Notes under the pieces: generated by a model
What the model was told of the DNA's origin: nothing
The model's input: the letters and a program-made list of their open reading frames with translations, nothing else
The model's database searches: none
Program-made: the position numbers and the translations under genes
Shown: positions 1 through 8,721 of the stretch, one piece after another
Layout: each line of letters begins with the position of its first letter
How positions within the stretch are numbered: position 1 is the first letter of the stretch
Assembly (NCBI GenBank): GCA_000720805.1
Contig: JODI01000053.1
Location: 1 to 57,906 of the forward strand
Length of the DNA: 57,906 bases
Direction: 5' to 3'
DNA from: Streptomyces violaceoruber
Lineage (GTDB): Bacteria > Actinomycetota > Actinomycetes > Streptomycetales > Streptomycetaceae

Positions 1-1577
1 GATGGGGTGGGCGGGGAGGGGGATGTGGACGTGGGCGACGGGGTGGCGCCGGGCTGGTTCTCCTTGGCCAGGTGGCGGCTGACCTCGGCTGTCGTCAGGC
101 CCAGACCGCCCAGTTTGATCGCGTCCCAGGCCTGGAGGCGGCGGGTGTCGCGGTCCATGTAGAGGATCGAGGCCTCGATGGGGGCGGGGTACTTGTGCTC
201 GACCGCGCGCAGGCCGCTGCCGCCCGTCGAGCCTTCGAGGCGCAGACGGGTGCCGTACTTCATGATCTCCATCTCGTTGTGGTGGAGGTGGCCGGCCAGG
301 ACCATCGGGACCTCGCCGTCGACCTCCCGGGCCGCCGACGGTTCGTGGGCGACGGCGAGGTCGACGGGGGTGCCGGCCGCGCGCTGGTCGCGGAGGGCCG
401 AGGCGAGGCGGGCGCCGGCGAGTTCCTCGGAGGCGTCGCCGCCGGGCTGGTTGGAGCGGTCGGGGGTGAACTGGGGGTCGCCGATGCCGGCGAAGCGCAG
501 TCCGGCGACGGTCTGGGCCCGGCCGTTGTCCAGGACGTGCACGTTCTTCATGCGTTCCAGGTAGCGCTGAGTGGTCAGGGAGTCGTGGTTGCCGCGGACC
601 CAGACGTAGGGGGCGCCGAGGTCCTGGACCGGGTCCAGGAAGCCGTTCTCGGCGGCCGAGCCGTGGTCCATGGTGTCGCCGGAGTCGACGATCACGTCGA
701 CCTTGTACTGCTCCACCAGCGAGGCGATGATCTTCCAGCTCGCCGGGTTGAGGTGGATGTCGGAGACGTGCAGGACCCGGATGGTGGTCGGGTCGGGCGT
801 GTAGGCGGGGAGCGTGGAGGTGGCGTCGTACAGCTTGGTCACGTTGGTGACCAGGCGGGCCAACTCCTTCTGGTAGACGTCGAATTCGGTGACGATGCTG
901 CGGGCGTTGCCGACGAGGGAGGGGGCGGAGGAGAGCAGCCCGGAGAACCTCGGTTCCAGGACGGATTCGGGGTTCCAGGTCGCGTATGCCGTTCCGCCCG
1001 AGGCGGCCAGGAGGCTGAGGGCGAGGCCGCCGGCGGCGAGCGCGCGGCGGGGGCGGCGGTAGACGGCCAGGCCGAGGGCGGTGGCTCCGGAGACGACGGC
1101 GACGCAGGAGCGTACGGCCAGGTCGAGGGTGCCGTGCTGGACGTCGCGGGCGACCTCGTCCTGGAGGCCGGAGAGCCGTTCCGGGTGGTCGACCAGGGCC
1201 TGGGAGCGGACCGGGTCGAGCTGGTCGACGTTGACGTCGAGGCGGACCGGGGCGTGGTGGCTGTTCAGTTCCAGCGCGCCGAGCGGGGAGACGTTGATCT
1301 TCGTGCCGCCGGTGAGGGACGGGCGCAGGGTCATCGTCGTGTTCATGGGGCCGACCGGGGCCCGTACGTCGCCGACGATGAGCAGGCCGAGCCAGGCGCC
1401 GAGGACGACCACGGCGACGAGGCCGAGGGCGCGGACCCAGGGATGGGGCTGGTGGACGAGTTCGACGGCCGGGTGGGGACGGCGCGTGCGGTAGCGGCGT
1501 GCGAGGGCGTACGGGGCCCTGCGGACGGGCTTCAGGACGTTCAAGGTGTTGCGGGCGGCTACGGGGACGCGGGCCAT
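1..1577 (-). CDS. Membrane-anchored metallophosphoesterase (3' end beyond window)
   Basis: Calcineurin-like phosphoesterase that would hydrolyse a phosphomonoester or diester with a two-metal centre. Four metal-ligand motifs appear in family order: SDIH near residue 273, a GDT motif, GNHD, and GHLHH near residue 429. The first ~240 residues hold an N-terminal transmembrane helix (about 50-70) and two more hydrophobic helices (about 155-205), so the catalytic domain is probably outside the cytoplasm. The reading frame opens just after an in-frame stop at 1622; ATG at 1577 is the only start before the conserved part. A Pro/Ser/Thr-rich tail begins as the window ends, so the C-terminus is missing. 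Substrate cannot be told from sequence. Confidence 0.9.
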   Translation of the reverse strand, partial: MARVPVAARNTLNVLKPVRRAPYALARRYRTRRPHPAVELVHQPHPWVRALGLVAVVVLGAWLGLLIVGDVRAPVGPMNTTMTLRPSLTGGTKINVSPLGALELNSHHAPVRLDVNVDQLDPVRSQALVDHPERLSGLQDEVARDVQHGTLDLAVRSCVAVVSGATALGLAVYRRPRRALAAGGLALSLLAASGGTAYATWNPESVLEPRFSGLLSSAPSLVGNARSIVTEFDVYQKELARLVTNVTKLYDATSTLPAYTPDPTTIRVLHVSDIHLNPASWKIIASLVEQYKVDVIVDSGDTMDHGSAAENGFLDPVQDLGAPYVWVRGNHDSLTTQRYLERMKNVHVLDNGRAQTVAGLRFAGIGDPQFTPDRSNQPGGDASEELAGARLASALRDQRAAGTPVDLAVAHEPSAAREVDGEVPMVLAGHLHHNEMEIMKYGTRLRLEGSTGGSGLRAVEHKYPAPIEASILYMDRDTRRLQAWDAIKLGGLGLTTAEVSRHLAKENQPGATPSPTSTSPSPPTP

Positions 1578-1620
1578 TGGTCGCGTATGCCCAAGTCCGG
1601 ACGTGGATATGCGGGGGTCC

Positions 1621-1803
1621 TCATGGCTCTCCTACGGTCAGCGGGTACCGGACGAACGGGCCCGGGCTGGGATGGCGCGCGAGGATTTCCAGGAACGCGT
1701 CGCCGATGCGCTGGACCGATTCCGCCGGAGTCGACGCGGTTGACCGGATCACGATCCACCGGGCCGACCCTGGGCAGAATATGCAGGATACACCGCTGTG
1801 CAC
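1621..1803 (-). CDS. Small hypothetical protein, 60 aa
   Basis: A GTG-started frame lies between the metallopeptidase and the metallophosphoesterase, on the same strand. About three quarters of its third codon positions are G or C, which fits coding use here. The peptide has two Cys early (SCIFC) and a helical middle (AESVQRIGDAFLEIL). A weak purine run precedes the GTG. No known family recognised. It could be a real small gene or chance; the codon bias favours real. Confidence 0.4.
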   Translation of the reverse strand: MHSGVSCIFCPGSARWIVIRSTASTPAESVQRIGDAFLEILARHPSPGPFVRYPLTVGEP

Positions 1804-1859
1804 CTTTTTCCCGATCTTGGGCACGGTGGGTGACCCGGGAGTGCGGGAGCGCCGGGAGG

Positions 1860-2210
1860 TCAGCCCCAGCCCAGTTCGTGGAGCCGCTCGTCCTCGATGC
1901 CGAAGTGGTGCGCCACCTCGTGGATGACCGTCACGGCCACCTCGTGGACCACGTCCTCCGGCGTCTCGCAGTAGCGCAGGGTGGGGCCCATGTAGATCGT
2001 GATGCGGTCCGGAAGGACTCCGGCGTACCACTCCCCGCGCTCCGTGAGGGGGGTCCCCTCGTAGAGGCCCAGTAGCTCCGGGTCGTCGGCGGGCGGTTCG
2101 CCCTCCACGAACACGGCCACGTTGTCCATGACCCGCGTCAGCTCAGGCGGGATCTGGTCCAGGGCCTCACTCACCAGCTCTTCGAACGCGTCACGAGTCA
2201 TTTCCAGCAC
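1860..2210 (-). CDS. Zincin-like metallopeptidase family protein
   Basis: Short (about 116 aa) protein of the actinobacterial family of small metallopeptidases (formerly DUF1025). The C-terminus carries the zincin helix HEVAHH followed by a conserved acidic His segment, the expected zinc site. The middle (ITIYMGPTL) is typical of the family. GTG at 2210 gives the common VLEMTR start; ATG at 2201 is a close alternative. Physiological substrate is unknown in the family. Confidence 0.85.
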   Translation of the reverse strand: MLEMTRDAFEELVSEALDQIPPELTRVMDNVAVFVEGEPPADDPELLGLYEGTPLTERGEWYAGVLPDRITIYMGPTLRYCETPEDVVHEVAVTVIHEVAHHFGIEDERLHELGWG

Positions 2211-2342
2211 AGAGCCATTGTCGACGACGGGGCGCTCGATGGGAGGGGCACGCAGGCACCGCCGATCCGGGTCGCGTGTCCTCTTGTGGGGGGCGGGAGT
2301 TGAAGAGGTTGACTCCTTCACCCCCATCGGAGGTGGCTGCTC

Positions 2343-2912
2343 GTGCGCCCCTTGTACGTACCCGTCCGTCTGGCCGCCACGGTTCTGGTCGTCGCCGCGG
2401 CCGCCGGCTGCATGAGCGTGGGCGACGACGGCCACGGGAGCGCGAGGCCGTCCCGTTCGGCCGCCTCACGGGGTGGCGAGGCGCCCGACGGCGGGGCGGC
2501 GGTGTCGGGCGGTGCCGCGGGGGCGGGCGCGGTGGCCGGTGACGGAGAACGCGGGCAGGGCAGGCACCGGAAGGGCAAGGGGAAGTCGGCGGAGCCGTCG
2601 GCCTCGACGTCGGCGGAGGCCAGCCGGTCGGCCTCGGCGGACGGCAGGCCGGGGAACGGGCACGGGAACGGCAACGGGGACGGCGAGGGGAACGGCGGGG
2701 GGAAGCCGGAGGGGCCGGGCGCGCCGACGCCGACCCGGGTGGACCCGACGCCCACGCGGACGGTCGAGCCCGATCCGACGCCGCCCCCGCCGCCCGCGTC
2801 GCCGACCCCCGATCCCACGGTCGCCGAGCCCTCGTCGTCGGCGCACGAGCCCCCCGGCCCGCAACTGGCCCAGCGGGAACCGGCGCCTGAGGCGGGGTCA
2901 CCGGTCGTATGA
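2343..2912 (+). CDS. Secreted lipoprotein, low-complexity Pro/Ser/Gly-rich
   Basis: An N-terminal Arg and hydrophobic stretch ends in a lipobox (AAAAGC), so the mature protein is predicted to be lipid-anchored at Cys23. The remaining ~165 residues are low complexity: Gly/Ser/Asn/Lys runs followed by a Pro/Thr-rich segment, probably a wall-spanning stalk without an enzyme domain. GTG at 2343 is preceded by GGAGG at 2329-2333. It is read divergently from the metallopeptidase gene. No function can be assigned. Confidence 0.6.
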   Translation: MRPLYVPVRLAATVLVVAAAAGCMSVGDDGHGSARPSRSAASRGGEAPDGGAAVSGGAAGAGAVAGDGERGQGRHRKGKGKSAEPSASTSAEASRSASADGRPGNGHGNGNGDGEGNGGGKPEGPGAPTPTRVDPTPTRTVEPDPTPPPPPASPTPDPTVAEPSSSAHEPPGPQLAQREPAPEAGSPVV

Positions 2913-2966
2913 CCCTCGACAGCGGCCGTGTGACCCACGCCCACGGCTGTGTGACCCACGTCAACC
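2904..2966. repeat. Three tandem 21-bp repeats
   Basis: Three direct copies of a 21-bp unit with the core GTGTGACCC begin at 2907, 2928 and 2949, exactly 21 bp (two helical turns) apart; the first copy has GTATGACCC. They start at the end of the lipoprotein gene and lie about 200 bp upstream of the helicase. The phasing suggests a row of protein-binding sites on one DNA face, but this is inference. Confidence 0.6.
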
Positions 2967-3162
2967 CGGCCTGGTTTGCCACGGGGGGCCGGGGGTGCGT
3001 ATGGTGGTAGATCGTTTGATCCCATTGCCCGGCGCCAACGCAGAGCGCGCCGTGTGGCGCGTTCTCTCCCTTGCCGTGGCTGACCGCATAGAGGCGGTCG
3101 TATTGCGAAACACGGAGTTGACGGGCGCGTGCCGACGAGACTCCGGAAGGTTTCGCATACGC

Positions 3163-5340
3163 ATGTCCATTTCCACCACTGATCACGTCGTCGTGCCCGA
3201 GAACGAGGGCCCTGAGGGCACCAGCGAGGGCACCGAGGGCGCGGCGGGCGTTCCCGAGGTCACCTTCGCGGACCTCGGTCTGCCCGAGGGCGTCGTGCGC
3301 AAGCTCGCCCAGAACGGCGTGACCACCCCCTTCCCGATCCAGGCCGCGACCATCCCGGACGCCCTGGCCGGCAAGGACATCCTGGGCCGTGGCCGCACCG
3401 GCTCCGGCAAGACGCTCGCCTTCGGTCTGCCGACCCTGGCCACGCTGGCCGGTGGCCGCACCGAGAAGCACAAGCCGCGCGCCGTCATCCTCACGCCGAC
3501 CCGTGAGCTCGCCATGCAGGTCGCCGACGCGCTGCAGCCCTACGGCGACGTCCTCGGCCTCAAGATGAAGGTCGTCTGCGGCGGTACGTCGATGGGCAAC
3601 CAGATCTACGCCCTGGAGCGCGGTGTCGACGTCCTCGTCGCCACCCCGGGCCGACTGCGCGACATCATCAACCGTGGCGCGTGCTCCCTGGAGAACGTGC
3701 AGATCGCCGTCATCGACGAGGCCGACCAGATGTCGGACCTGGGCTTCCTGCCCGAGGTCACCGAGCTGCTCGACCAGATCCCGGCCGGCGGCCAGCGGAT
3801 GCTCTTCTCGGCCACGATGGAGAACGAGATCTCCACGCTGGTCAAGCGTTACCTGACGGAGCCGGTCACGCACGAGGTCGACAGCGCCCAGGGCAACGTC
3901 ACGACCATGTCGCACCACATCCTGATCGTGAAGCCCAAGGACAAGGCGCCGGTCACCGCGGCCATCGCCTCCCGCAAGGGCCGCACCATCATCTTCGTCC
4001 GCACCCAGCTGGGCGCCGACCGTATCGCCGAGCAGCTGCGCGATTCGGGTGTGAAGGCCGACGCGCTGCACGGCGGCATGACGCAGGGTTCCCGGACCCG
4101 GGTGCTGGCCGACTTCAAGGACGGCTACGTCAACTGCCTGGTCGCCACCGACGTCGCCGCGCGCGGTATCCACGTCGACGGCATCGACCTGGTCCTGAAC
4201 GTGGACCCGGCCGGCGACCACAAGGACTACCTGCACCGTGCGGGTCGTACGGCCCGTGCCGGTCGTACGGGCACGGTGGTGTCCCTCTCCCTGCCGCATC
4301 AGCGCCGTCAGATCTTCCGTCTGATGGAGGACGCGGGTGTCGACGCCGGGCGTCACATCATCAACTCCGGTACGGCCTTCGAGCCGGAGGTCGCCGAGAT
4401 CACCGGCGCCCGGTCGATGACCGAGGTGCAGGCCGAGTCCGCGGGCAACGCGGCGCAGCAGGCCGAGCGTGAGGTCGCCGAGCTCACCAAGCAGTTGGAG
4501 CGGGCGCAGCGTCGTGCGACCGAGCTGCGCGAGGAGGCCGAGCGCCTGGTGGCCCGGGCCGCCCGCGAGCGCGGTGAGGACCCGGAGGCCGCGGTGGCCG
4601 AGGCGCAGGCGGTCGTCGCGCAGGCCGCCGAGGCAGCCGAGGTGTCCGTGCCCGAGCAGCCGGCGGCGCGAGACATCGACAGGACGGACCGGGCGGAGCG
4701 TTCGTTCGAGCGTCGTGACGACCGTGGTGGTGACCGCGGTGGCCGTTCGTTCGAGCGTCGTGACGACAACCGTGGTGGCTTCCGTCGGGACAACGACCGT
4801 GGCGGCTTCCGTCGGGACGACCGCGGGGACCGTGGCGGTGACCGCGGTGGCCGTTCCTTCGAGCGTCGTGACGACCGTGGCGGCCGTTCGTTCGAGCGTC
4901 GTGACGACAACCGTGGTGGCTTCCGCGGGGGCGAGCGTCGGGACAACGACCGGGGCGGCTTCCGCCGGGACGACCGCAACGACCGCGGGGACCGTGGTGG
5001 TGACCGCGGTGGCCGTTCCTTCGAGCGCCGTGACGACCGCGGCGGTGACCGTGGCGGCCGTTCCTTCGAGCGCCGTGACGACCGTCCGGCCCGTCCCTTC
5101 GAGCGTCGCGACGACCGTCCGGGCCGTTCCTTCGACCGTCGGGACGAGCGCGGCGGGCACCGTGGCAGCGACCGTCCGTTCAACCGTGACCGTCAGGGCG
5201 ACCGCCCCGGCTTCCGCAGCGGCGGCACCGACCGCCCGTACGGCCGTCGTGACGACCACCGTGGCACCACCGGCACCGGCACGAGCACCGGCTCCTTCGG
5301 CCGCCGTGACGACAAGCCGCGCTGGAAGCGCAACGGCTGA
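3163..5340 (+). CDS. DEAD-box ATP-dependent RNA helicase with Arg/Gly-rich tail
   Basis: RNA helicase of the RhlE/CsdA type that would remodel RNA duplexes in ribosome assembly or cold adaptation. Motifs are in order: Q motif (PFPIQ), Walker A (GRTGSGKT), PTREL, TPGR, VIDEAD, FSAT, then in the second RecA domain IIFVRT, ARGIHVDGID and HRAGRTARAGRTG. Residues ~430-500 are a charged Ala/Glu coiled segment. From about 510 to the end (725 aa) the protein is a repetitive basic tail with six SFERRDD units and many RGG groups, an RNA-binding tail. ATG at 3163 follows GGAAGG at 3145-3150. The upstream gene-free stretch of ~250 bp implies a long leader, as in many cold-shock mRNAs. Confidence 0.95.
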   Translation: MSISTTDHVVVPENEGPEGTSEGTEGAAGVPEVTFADLGLPEGVVRKLAQNGVTTPFPIQAATIPDALAGKDILGRGRTGSGKTLAFGLPTLATLAGGRTEKHKPRAVILTPTRELAMQVADALQPYGDVLGLKMKVVCGGTSMGNQIYALERGVDVLVATPGRLRDIINRGACSLENVQIAVIDEADQMSDLGFLPEVTELLDQIPAGGQRMLFSATMENEISTLVKRYLTEPVTHEVDSAQGNVTTMSHHILIVKPKDKAPVTAAIASRKGRTIIFVRTQLGADRIAEQLRDSGVKADALHGGMTQGSRTRVLADFKDGYVNCLVATDVAARGIHVDGIDLVLNVDPAGDHKDYLHRAGRTARAGRTGTVVSLSLPHQRRQIFRLMEDAGVDAGRHIINSGTAFEPEVAEITGARSMTEVQAESAGNAAQQAEREVAELTKQLERAQRRATELREEAERLVARAARERGEDPEAAVAEAQAVVAQAAEAAEVSVPEQPAARDIDRTDRAERSFERRDDRGGDRGGRSFERRDDNRGGFRRDNDRGGFRRDDRGDRGGDRGGRSFERRDDRGGRSFERRDDNRGGFRGGERRDNDRGGFRRDDRNDRGDRGGDRGGRSFERRDDRGGDRGGRSFERRDDRPARPFERRDDRPGRSFDRRDERGGHRGSDRPFNRDRQGDRPGFRSGGTDRPYGRRDDHRGTTGTGTSTGSFGRRDDKPRWKRNG
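4697..5160 (+). repeat. Intragenic repeats encoding SFERRDD/RGG units
   Basis: Imperfect direct repeats of roughly 33-90 bp encode the helicase tail (SFERRDD followed by RGGD or NRGGF). Units are nearly identical at DNA level, so this stretch is prone to copy-number change. The same repeats create long open frames on the other strand that are not genes. Confidence 0.8.
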
Positions 5341-5380
5341 GGACGACGCCTCTGAGAGGTGAACGCCTCTGAGCGGTGAG

Positions 5381-5418
5381 CGCCGTGGCCCCCGGAACTC
5401 CGGGGGCCACGGCGTTTT
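5381..5418 (+). terminator. Rho-independent terminator after helicase
   Basis: A near-perfect hairpin with arms GCCGTGGCCCCCGG and CCGGGGGCCACGGC and a 5-nt loop is followed by TTTTGT, 40 bp after the helicase stop. Confidence 0.9.
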
Positions 5419-5544
5419 GTCGTATCGGATGGATAGCCAAATGACTGTAAGATCAGCCCACTTGCGAGGGGGATGCGACGGCCGGGGCCGGGGGGCATCT
5501 GATGTGGCGCGCTCCCTCTCCTCTGTTCTCCGGGGAGGATCACC

Positions 5545-8500
5545 TTGGCTCGTCATGTCTTCGTACGTCGTTCGAGAGCGAGACGCGCGGCCGTCGCCGT
5601 AGCCGCTTCCGCCGTTCTCGCGACCGGGCTGAGCCCGCTGGGGCCGTCCGCCTCCGCCTCCGCCGTGGAGGCGCCGCAGGAAACGGTGGTGCCGGCCACA
5701 CTGCGAAACTTCTACACGTCAGCGACGCTCCTCTCCTCCTCCACCCACGGCGGCCGCGACAGCGGCGGAGCCCAGGGTGTCTTCCACATGGTGGAGGGCA
5801 GTTCGGCGTTGCTGTGGACGCGGTACGCGGACGGGGTGTCGGTGCCCGTGCCGCGGAAGACGGCGGGGCCGCTGGCCACCGGCACGGATGTCGTCGCGTT
5901 CAAGGGTCCGGACGGTCTCGTCGAGTTCTGGGACGCGACCGACGGCAGCACCCGCAGCGTGCGGATCCCAGCGGGACTGGGCTTTTTCACCGTCTACGAC
6001 AACCTGGTGGTCGCGAACCGAAACATCACCGGCGACGACGGGACGTCCCGCCGGGAGATGCACCTGCTGACCCCGGGGCCCGACGGGACCACCCGCGACG
6101 TGACGGTCGGCGGGCTGCCGGCCGGCCTCACCCTGGGACTGCCGGCCGGTGCGGACGCCGACAGCGTGTTCTTCCGTGCCACGCTGGCGGGGGAGCAGCG
6201 ACTGCTCGCCGTCGACCGGGAGACCGGCCGGGCGCAGAGCTGGAGCGGGCCGCTGCCCATTGGACACACCCAGGTGAACATCTCGCCCGAACACGTCGTC
6301 GTCTCCGACTACGACGATCCGACCGTCCTGGTCTTCCCGCGCGACGACCTTTCCGCGACCCCCGCCGCGGTGCGCCTGGCGAACGCCGCCCTCGGAGTGA
6401 ACGCCACGCACGACCTCACCGTCGTCGGTGACTGGCTCGTCAACGGCGTGACCCGGGTGACCGCGCAGCCCCTCTCGGGCGGTGCCGCGATCACGCTGAT
6501 GCCGACGTCCTCGTACGGCATGATCAGCGCCCCCGGCGGCACCGCCGTGAAGATCGGCCGTACCGCCGCCGACGACTGGGGCATCCAGCGCATCCAGGCG
6601 GGCCCCGACGGCACCCCCGTCGTCACGATGGTGAAGCCCCTTCCCAAGCCGCCGGCGCGGATCCAGGGGCTCTCGCTGGAGCAGGGCCGGCTCGTCGTCG
6701 TGGACGGGAGCAGGGGCGGGGTGCGGGACGACTATCTGCGGACCGTCGCCGTCACCGGCACCCCGTCCTTCGGTGAGCGCTCCGACTTCACGCCCCGGAT
6801 CGACTCGGATGCGGAGATCGGCGTTTGTGCCGCGGCCGACGTGTCCTGCTCGCAGGTCTTCGGCACGGCGGACGGGCGGATCGCCTGGCTGGAGCACACC
6901 AGTTCGGCGACGGAGGACCTGCTGCGGGCCAACGGGCCGACCGGGGCGGGGCTCTGGGAGAAGGCCGTACCGGCCGGCGGGCGGATCACCGACGTGTCAG
7001 GGGCCTATGTCCTCTACACGGACACCGACAAGCAGTACGTGTACCGGATCGGCGAGTCCGCCGCCCCGGTTCTCACCCGCACCCCGGGTGCCGCCGCGCT
7101 CTCCGGCAACGTCCTGTGGACGGCGGGCACGACCCCGGGCAGTGTCACGGCGTACGACCTGGCCGCGAAGAAGACCGTGGAGACCCTCACCACCGACGCG
7201 GGCTGCGCGCCCACCGAACTCCAGGCGCTGGGCCGCTGGCTGTACTGGGCCTGCGGTGACAGGGCCGGGGTCTACGACCGTACGGCGAAGAAGTCGGTGC
7301 CCGTGCCGACGGGCGAGGCGAAGCTCGGTGACGGGTTCGTCGTCACCCACGACAAGCAGGCCGGACGGCTGACGCTGACGACGGTCGCCGACGGCACGCC
7401 CGCGAGCCGGGTCATCGGGGAGCTGCCCGACACCGGGGTCTCGCAGCGGGACGTGCGCTGGACGGTCGACGAGGCGGGCGAGAACGCGGCCTTCGTCGAC
7501 GGTCAGGAGCGCGTGCACCTCGTACCGTCCGGGGTGGCGCAGCAGCCGCTGCGGCTGCTCGGGCCGGCGCGCAGCGCGTCGACCGTCCAGGCGCACACGG
7601 GCGACACGGTGCCGGACACCCTGACCAGCGTGCTGCTGTCGAAGCCGTCGTCGGACTGGAAGCTGACGGTGCGCAACCGCGCGACCGGCAAGGTCTACGG
7701 CAACGGCCTGGACGGCGAGGCGGCGCGCGGCGAGCTGACCGTCGGCTGGCACGGCGAGGACCCGACGAGGACAGGGGAAGCGTTCCTGCCCAACGGCTCC
7801 TACGACTGGACCCTGACCGTCACCCCGGCGGACGGTGTCGGCGCCCCGCTGCAGGCGCGCGGCACGGTCCGGTTGACGAAGGGCGACGCGGTACGCCGGG
7901 ACCACGTGGGACCGGCCGGTGCGCCGGACGGCGTCGGCGACCTGCTCACCCTCAACTCCTCCGGCACGCTGACGTTCCAGCAGGGCACGGGCAAGGGCAC
8001 GTTCTCGGGGAAGGTCAGCGGGAGCAACTGGCCGGCGTCGGTCAAGGCGGTGCCGGTCGGGGACCTGAGCGGCGACCGCTGCAACGACGTCCTGGTGCGG
8101 TTCAGCAGTGGGGCGCTGCGGCTGTACAAGCCGGGCTGCGGCAAGGCGCTCACGCCGTCGACGTCGTACACCACGCTGGGCAGCAGCGGCTGGACGCAGT
8201 ACGACGTCCTGACGGCGCCCGGCGATGTGACCAAGGACGGCCGTCCGGATCTCATCGCCCGCAACTCCTCCACCGGCGCGGTCTACCTCTACAAGGGCAC
8301 CAGCACCGGGAAGCTGTCCGCGCGGGTGAAGCTGTACGACAACTGGAAGACGTACAAGAAGATCGTCGGCGTGGGTGATCTGAACGGCGACGGCATCGGC
8401 GACCTGCTCGCCCAGGACAAGGCCAACACCGTCTACCGCTACTACGGCAAGGGCAACGGAACGTTCTCGGCGCGGACCAAGCTGTTCGGTTCGTGGGGCG

Positions 8501-8673
8501 GGTCGTACAACGTGGTCGTGGGTGCCGGGGACATCACGGGTGACGGCCGGGCGGATCTGGTCTCCCGTGACACCGGCGGGAACCTGTACCGCAACAACGG
8601 TGACGGCAAGGGGTCGTTCGGCGGTCGTACGAAGATCGCGAGCGGCTGGCAGGGCTACAAGGGCGTTTTCTAG
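5545..8673 (+). CDS. Secreted VCBS/FG-GAP repeat protein
   Basis: Exported protein of 1042 aa with an N-terminal signal peptide (Arg-rich start, hydrophobic core, cleavage near SASA, residues ~1-45). Residues ~60-650 look like a beta-propeller, ~700-780 like an FlgD-type Ig-like domain (WHGEDP, PNGSYDWTL), and ~825-1040 hold four FG-GAP/VCBS repeats with Ca-binding loops such as GDLNGDGIGD and GDITGDGRAD. The start is TTG at 5545, chosen because GGGGAGGA lies 6-13 nt upstream and the next ATG would cut the signal peptide. Such proteins are secreted by Streptomyces; ligand and role are unknown. Confidence 0.85.
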   Translation: MARHVFVRRSRARRAAVAVAASAVLATGLSPLGPSASASAVEAPQETVVPATLRNFYTSATLLSSSTHGGRDSGGAQGVFHMVEGSSALLWTRYADGVSVPVPRKTAGPLATGTDVVAFKGPDGLVEFWDATDGSTRSVRIPAGLGFFTVYDNLVVANRNITGDDGTSRREMHLLTPGPDGTTRDVTVGGLPAGLTLGLPAGADADSVFFRATLAGEQRLLAVDRETGRAQSWSGPLPIGHTQVNISPEHVVVSDYDDPTVLVFPRDDLSATPAAVRLANAALGVNATHDLTVVGDWLVNGVTRVTAQPLSGGAAITLMPTSSYGMISAPGGTAVKIGRTAADDWGIQRIQAGPDGTPVVTMVKPLPKPPARIQGLSLEQGRLVVVDGSRGGVRDDYLRTVAVTGTPSFGERSDFTPRIDSDAEIGVCAAADVSCSQVFGTADGRIAWLEHTSSATEDLLRANGPTGAGLWEKAVPAGGRITDVSGAYVLYTDTDKQYVYRIGESAAPVLTRTPGAAALSGNVLWTAGTTPGSVTAYDLAAKKTVETLTTDAGCAPTELQALGRWLYWACGDRAGVYDRTAKKSVPVPTGEAKLGDGFVVTHDKQAGRLTLTTVADGTPASRVIGELPDTGVSQRDVRWTVDEAGENAAFVDGQERVHLVPSGVAQQPLRLLGPARSASTVQAHTGDTVPDTLTSVLLSKPSSDWKLTVRNRATGKVYGNGLDGEAARGELTVGWHGEDPTRTGEAFLPNGSYDWTLTVTPADGVGAPLQARGTVRLTKGDAVRRDHVGPAGAPDGVGDLLTLNSSGTLTFQQGTGKGTFSGKVSGSNWPASVKAVPVGDLSGDRCNDVLVRFSSGALRLYKPGCGKALTPSTSYTTLGSSGWTQYDVLTAPGDVTKDGRPDLIARNSSTGAVYLYKGTSTGKLSARVKLYDNWKTYKKIVGVGDLNGDGIGDLLAQDKANTVYRYYGKGNGTFSARTKLFGSWGGSYNVVVGAGDITGDGRADLVSRDTGGNLYRNNGDGKGSFGGRTKIASGWQGYKGVF

Positions 8674-8679
8674 CCAAAT

Positions 8680-8695
8680 TGTGACGTGTGTCACG
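8680..8695. promoter_or_regulatory. Crp-like operator upstream of permease
   Basis: TGTGA-N6-TCACG contains the perfect inverted repeat GTGAC-GTGT-GTCAC and fits the Streptomyces Crp pattern GTG-N6-GNCAC. It lies between the VCBS gene stop and the permease start, about 35 bp before the start codon. Binding by Crp is inference. Confidence 0.55.
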
Positions 8696-8721
8696 GCCCC
8701 GGCGTGGGCATCGCTGGGGAC

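Noticed and set aside
72..2075. Long plus-strand frame (667 codons) at the left end
   Set aside because: It is antisense to the metallophosphoesterase, whose motifs are clear; the opposite frame is low-complexity Gly/Val/Asp/Arg typical of GC-rich shadows.
4697..5160. Regular repeats resembling a CRISPR array
   Set aside because: Repeats are in frame, encode SFERRDD/RGG units, and spacers are not unique; no cas genes nearby.
2191..5556. 1121-codon minus-strand frame over the helicase
   Set aside because: Produced by the repeats of the Arg/Gly tail and by GC bias; peptide is Val/Thr/Ala repeats without domain features.
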